Of a DNA stretch of 64,000 bases, positions 63,068 to 64,000 are shown piece after piece; the stretch's first letter is position 1; each line of letters opens with the position of its first letter. This stretch comes from Phenylobacterium sp. (lineage in GTDB: Bacteria > Pseudomonadota > Alphaproteobacteria > Caulobacterales > Caulobacteraceae). The translations under genes and the position numbers were made by a program. Location: NCBI RefSeq assembly GCF_030693405.1, contig NZ_JAUYAW010000030.1:1-64000 (forward strand), given 5' to 3'. The notes beneath the pieces were generated by a model. It made no database searches, had not been told where the DNA came from, and worked only from the letters and a program-made list of their open reading frames with translations.

Positions 63068-64000
63068 TCACCGCCGCCGGTGCTTGCCGCCTTGCCGGGG
63101 CAGGGGTGGGCGGCCGGCCTTGCGGCGGATGCCTAGGCGCGGGCGCGGGGCGGTGGGGTCGGGCGCAGCCGGCTCGCTCAGCATCTCGAACAGCAGGCCG
63201 CCGGTGATCGGGGTCGCTTCGCGCAGCCTCACCTCAACGCTCATGCCCAGGGGCCAGCGGGCGCCGGAGCGCTCGCCGATCAGGGCGTGCATCTTCTCAT
63301 CGTGGATGAAGAACTCATCCCCCAGATTGGAGATCGGGATCAGGCCGTCGGCGCCGGTCTCGGCCAGGCGGATGAACAGGCCAAAGCGGGTCACCCCAGT
63401 GATGCGGCCATGGAAGGTCGCGCCCACCTTGTCGGACAGGAAGGCGGCCACATAGCGGTCAGTGGCGTCGCGCTCGGCGGCCATGGCCCGGCGCTCGGCA
63501 TGGGTGATCTCCTCGGCCGTGGCCTTCATGTGGGAGATGTCCCAGTCGCTGAGACCGTCGGGTCCACCGGGCAGGTTGAGGCTAAGCGCGCTGATCAGGC
63601 CCCGGTGGACGATGAGGTCGGCGTACCTGCGAATAGGCGACGTAAAGTGCGCATAACGGGCCAGATTCAGGCCGAAATGGCCGATATTGTCGGTGGAATA
63701 ATGGGCCTGCATCTGGGTGCGCAGGACCACCTCATTGACGATCTCCGCGTGCGGCCCCTCCCGGGTCAGGTCCAGCAGGCGGTTGAAGCGGTCGGTGCGG
63801 ACGGCCTCGCCCTTGGACCAGTTCACCGAGATCGAGCCCAGGAATTCCCCAAGCGAATCAATCTTCTCCGGGCTCGGGGCATCATGGATGCGGTAGATCA
63901 GCGGGGTCCGCTTGGCCTCCAGGGTCTCGGCCGCGCAGACATTGGCCTGGATCATCATCTCCTCGATCAGCTTGTGCGCCTCGAGGGACGGTCGCGGGGT
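63068..64000 (-). CDS. rnr: Ribonuclease R, 3' part only
   Basis: Partial: the gene enters from beyond the right edge, with 310 residues in the window. The frame at the edge reads PSLEAHKLIEEMMIQANVCAAE, the end of the RNB domain, then YAHFTSPIRRYADLIVHRGL. The S1 domain follows (GATFHGRITGVTRFGLFIRL) and then a basic tail (RPPLPRQGGKHRRR). RNase R is a processive 3'-5' exonuclease that degrades structured RNA. The track's Met start is internal. It reads toward the NUDIX gene, 64 nt away. Confidence 0.93.
   Translation of the reverse strand, partial: TPRPSLEAHKLIEEMMIQANVCAAETLEAKRTPLIYRIHDAPSPEKIDSLGEFLGSISVNWSKGEAVRTDRFNRLLDLTREGPHAEIVNEVVLRTQMQAHYSTDNIGHFGLNLARYAHFTSPIRRYADLIVHRGLISALSLNLPGGPDGLSDWDISHMKATAEEITHAERRAMAAERDATDRYVAAFLSDKVGATFHGRITGVTRFGLFIRLAETGADGLIPISNLGDEFFIHDEKMHALIGERSGARWPLGMSVEVRLREATPITGGLLFEMLSEPAAPDPTAPRPRLGIRRKAGRPPLPRQGGKHRRR

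Overview
This window is a stretch of core chromosome from a high-GC alphaproteobacterium. It is almost certainly a member of the Caulobacteraceae (Caulobacter/Phenylobacterium group); the genus cannot be fixed from sequence alone. The assignment rests on a set of cell-cycle genes typical of that family (divK-pleD, mipZ, spmX), a CC0125/CC1285-type lipoprotein, a DUF1501/DUF1800 pair, and promoter motifs of the CtrA, CcrM, sigma54 and EcfG (SigT) types at plausible positions. I see no insertion sequence, prophage, CRISPR array, rRNA operon or composition-shifted island.

Layout. (1) 1-9.4 kb: the second half of the S10/spc/alpha ribosomal superoperon (rpsQ to rplQ) with secY, adk and rpoA, closed by a strong terminator. 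The wider gaps carry hairpins, and a promoter candidate lies between adk and rpsM. (2) 9.4-22.9 kb: a phosphodiesterase lipoprotein, a VOC-ArsR-SRPBCC operon, an MFS exporter, a DegP-like protease, rarA, two RluA-type pseudouridine synthases flanking a stress lipoprotein and crcB, the DUF1800-DUF1501 pair and an ATP12-type assembly factor. (3) 23-29.2 kb: propionyl-CoA carboxylase subunits pccB and pccA, separated by a BON protein, an APH-like kinase, msrB and a YbjQ protein. (4) 29.2-33.8 kb: a PRC-barrel protein, lipB, a solitary FliN-like protein, tRNA-Leu(GAG), mgtE and spmX. (5) 33.9-42.2 kb: leucine/isovalerate catabolism (ivd, liuB, liuC, liuD), interrupted by two small lipoproteins, a compact small-ORF transcription unit on the minus strand, and a cNMP-binding/patatin protein. 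(6) 42.2-49.4 kb: a DUF1489 protein, panC, mipZ, a DnaJ-type membrane protein, a D,D-carboxypeptidase with SPOR domain, a phasin under probable PhaR operators, and a RidA-GDPD-acyltransferase operon. (7) 49.5-64 kb: a TonB receptor, a HIT protein, clpS-clpA, a ROK kinase-dinB pair with a HAD gene, divK-pleD, rpmG, a pirin/FMN-reductase/NUDIX group, and the 3' part of rnr.

How genes work together. The ribosomal block couples translation, Sec export and nucleotide balance. pccAB and the liu cluster form a branched-chain/odd-chain acyl-CoA pathway feeding central metabolism. divK, pleD, mipZ and spmX belong to the polarity and division circuit. Candidate EcfG promoters before four small envelope/stress genes (lipoprotein, BON, PRC-barrel, Gly-zipper) suggest a dispersed general-stress regulon.

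Most unusual item: a ~210-bp minus-strand unit at about 35.77-35.98 kb. It has a promoter candidate, a Shine-Dalgarno complementary to about 17 nt of the 16S rRNA tail, a 21-codon ORF and its own intrinsic terminator. All calls come from reading the sequence by eye; no database search was possible.
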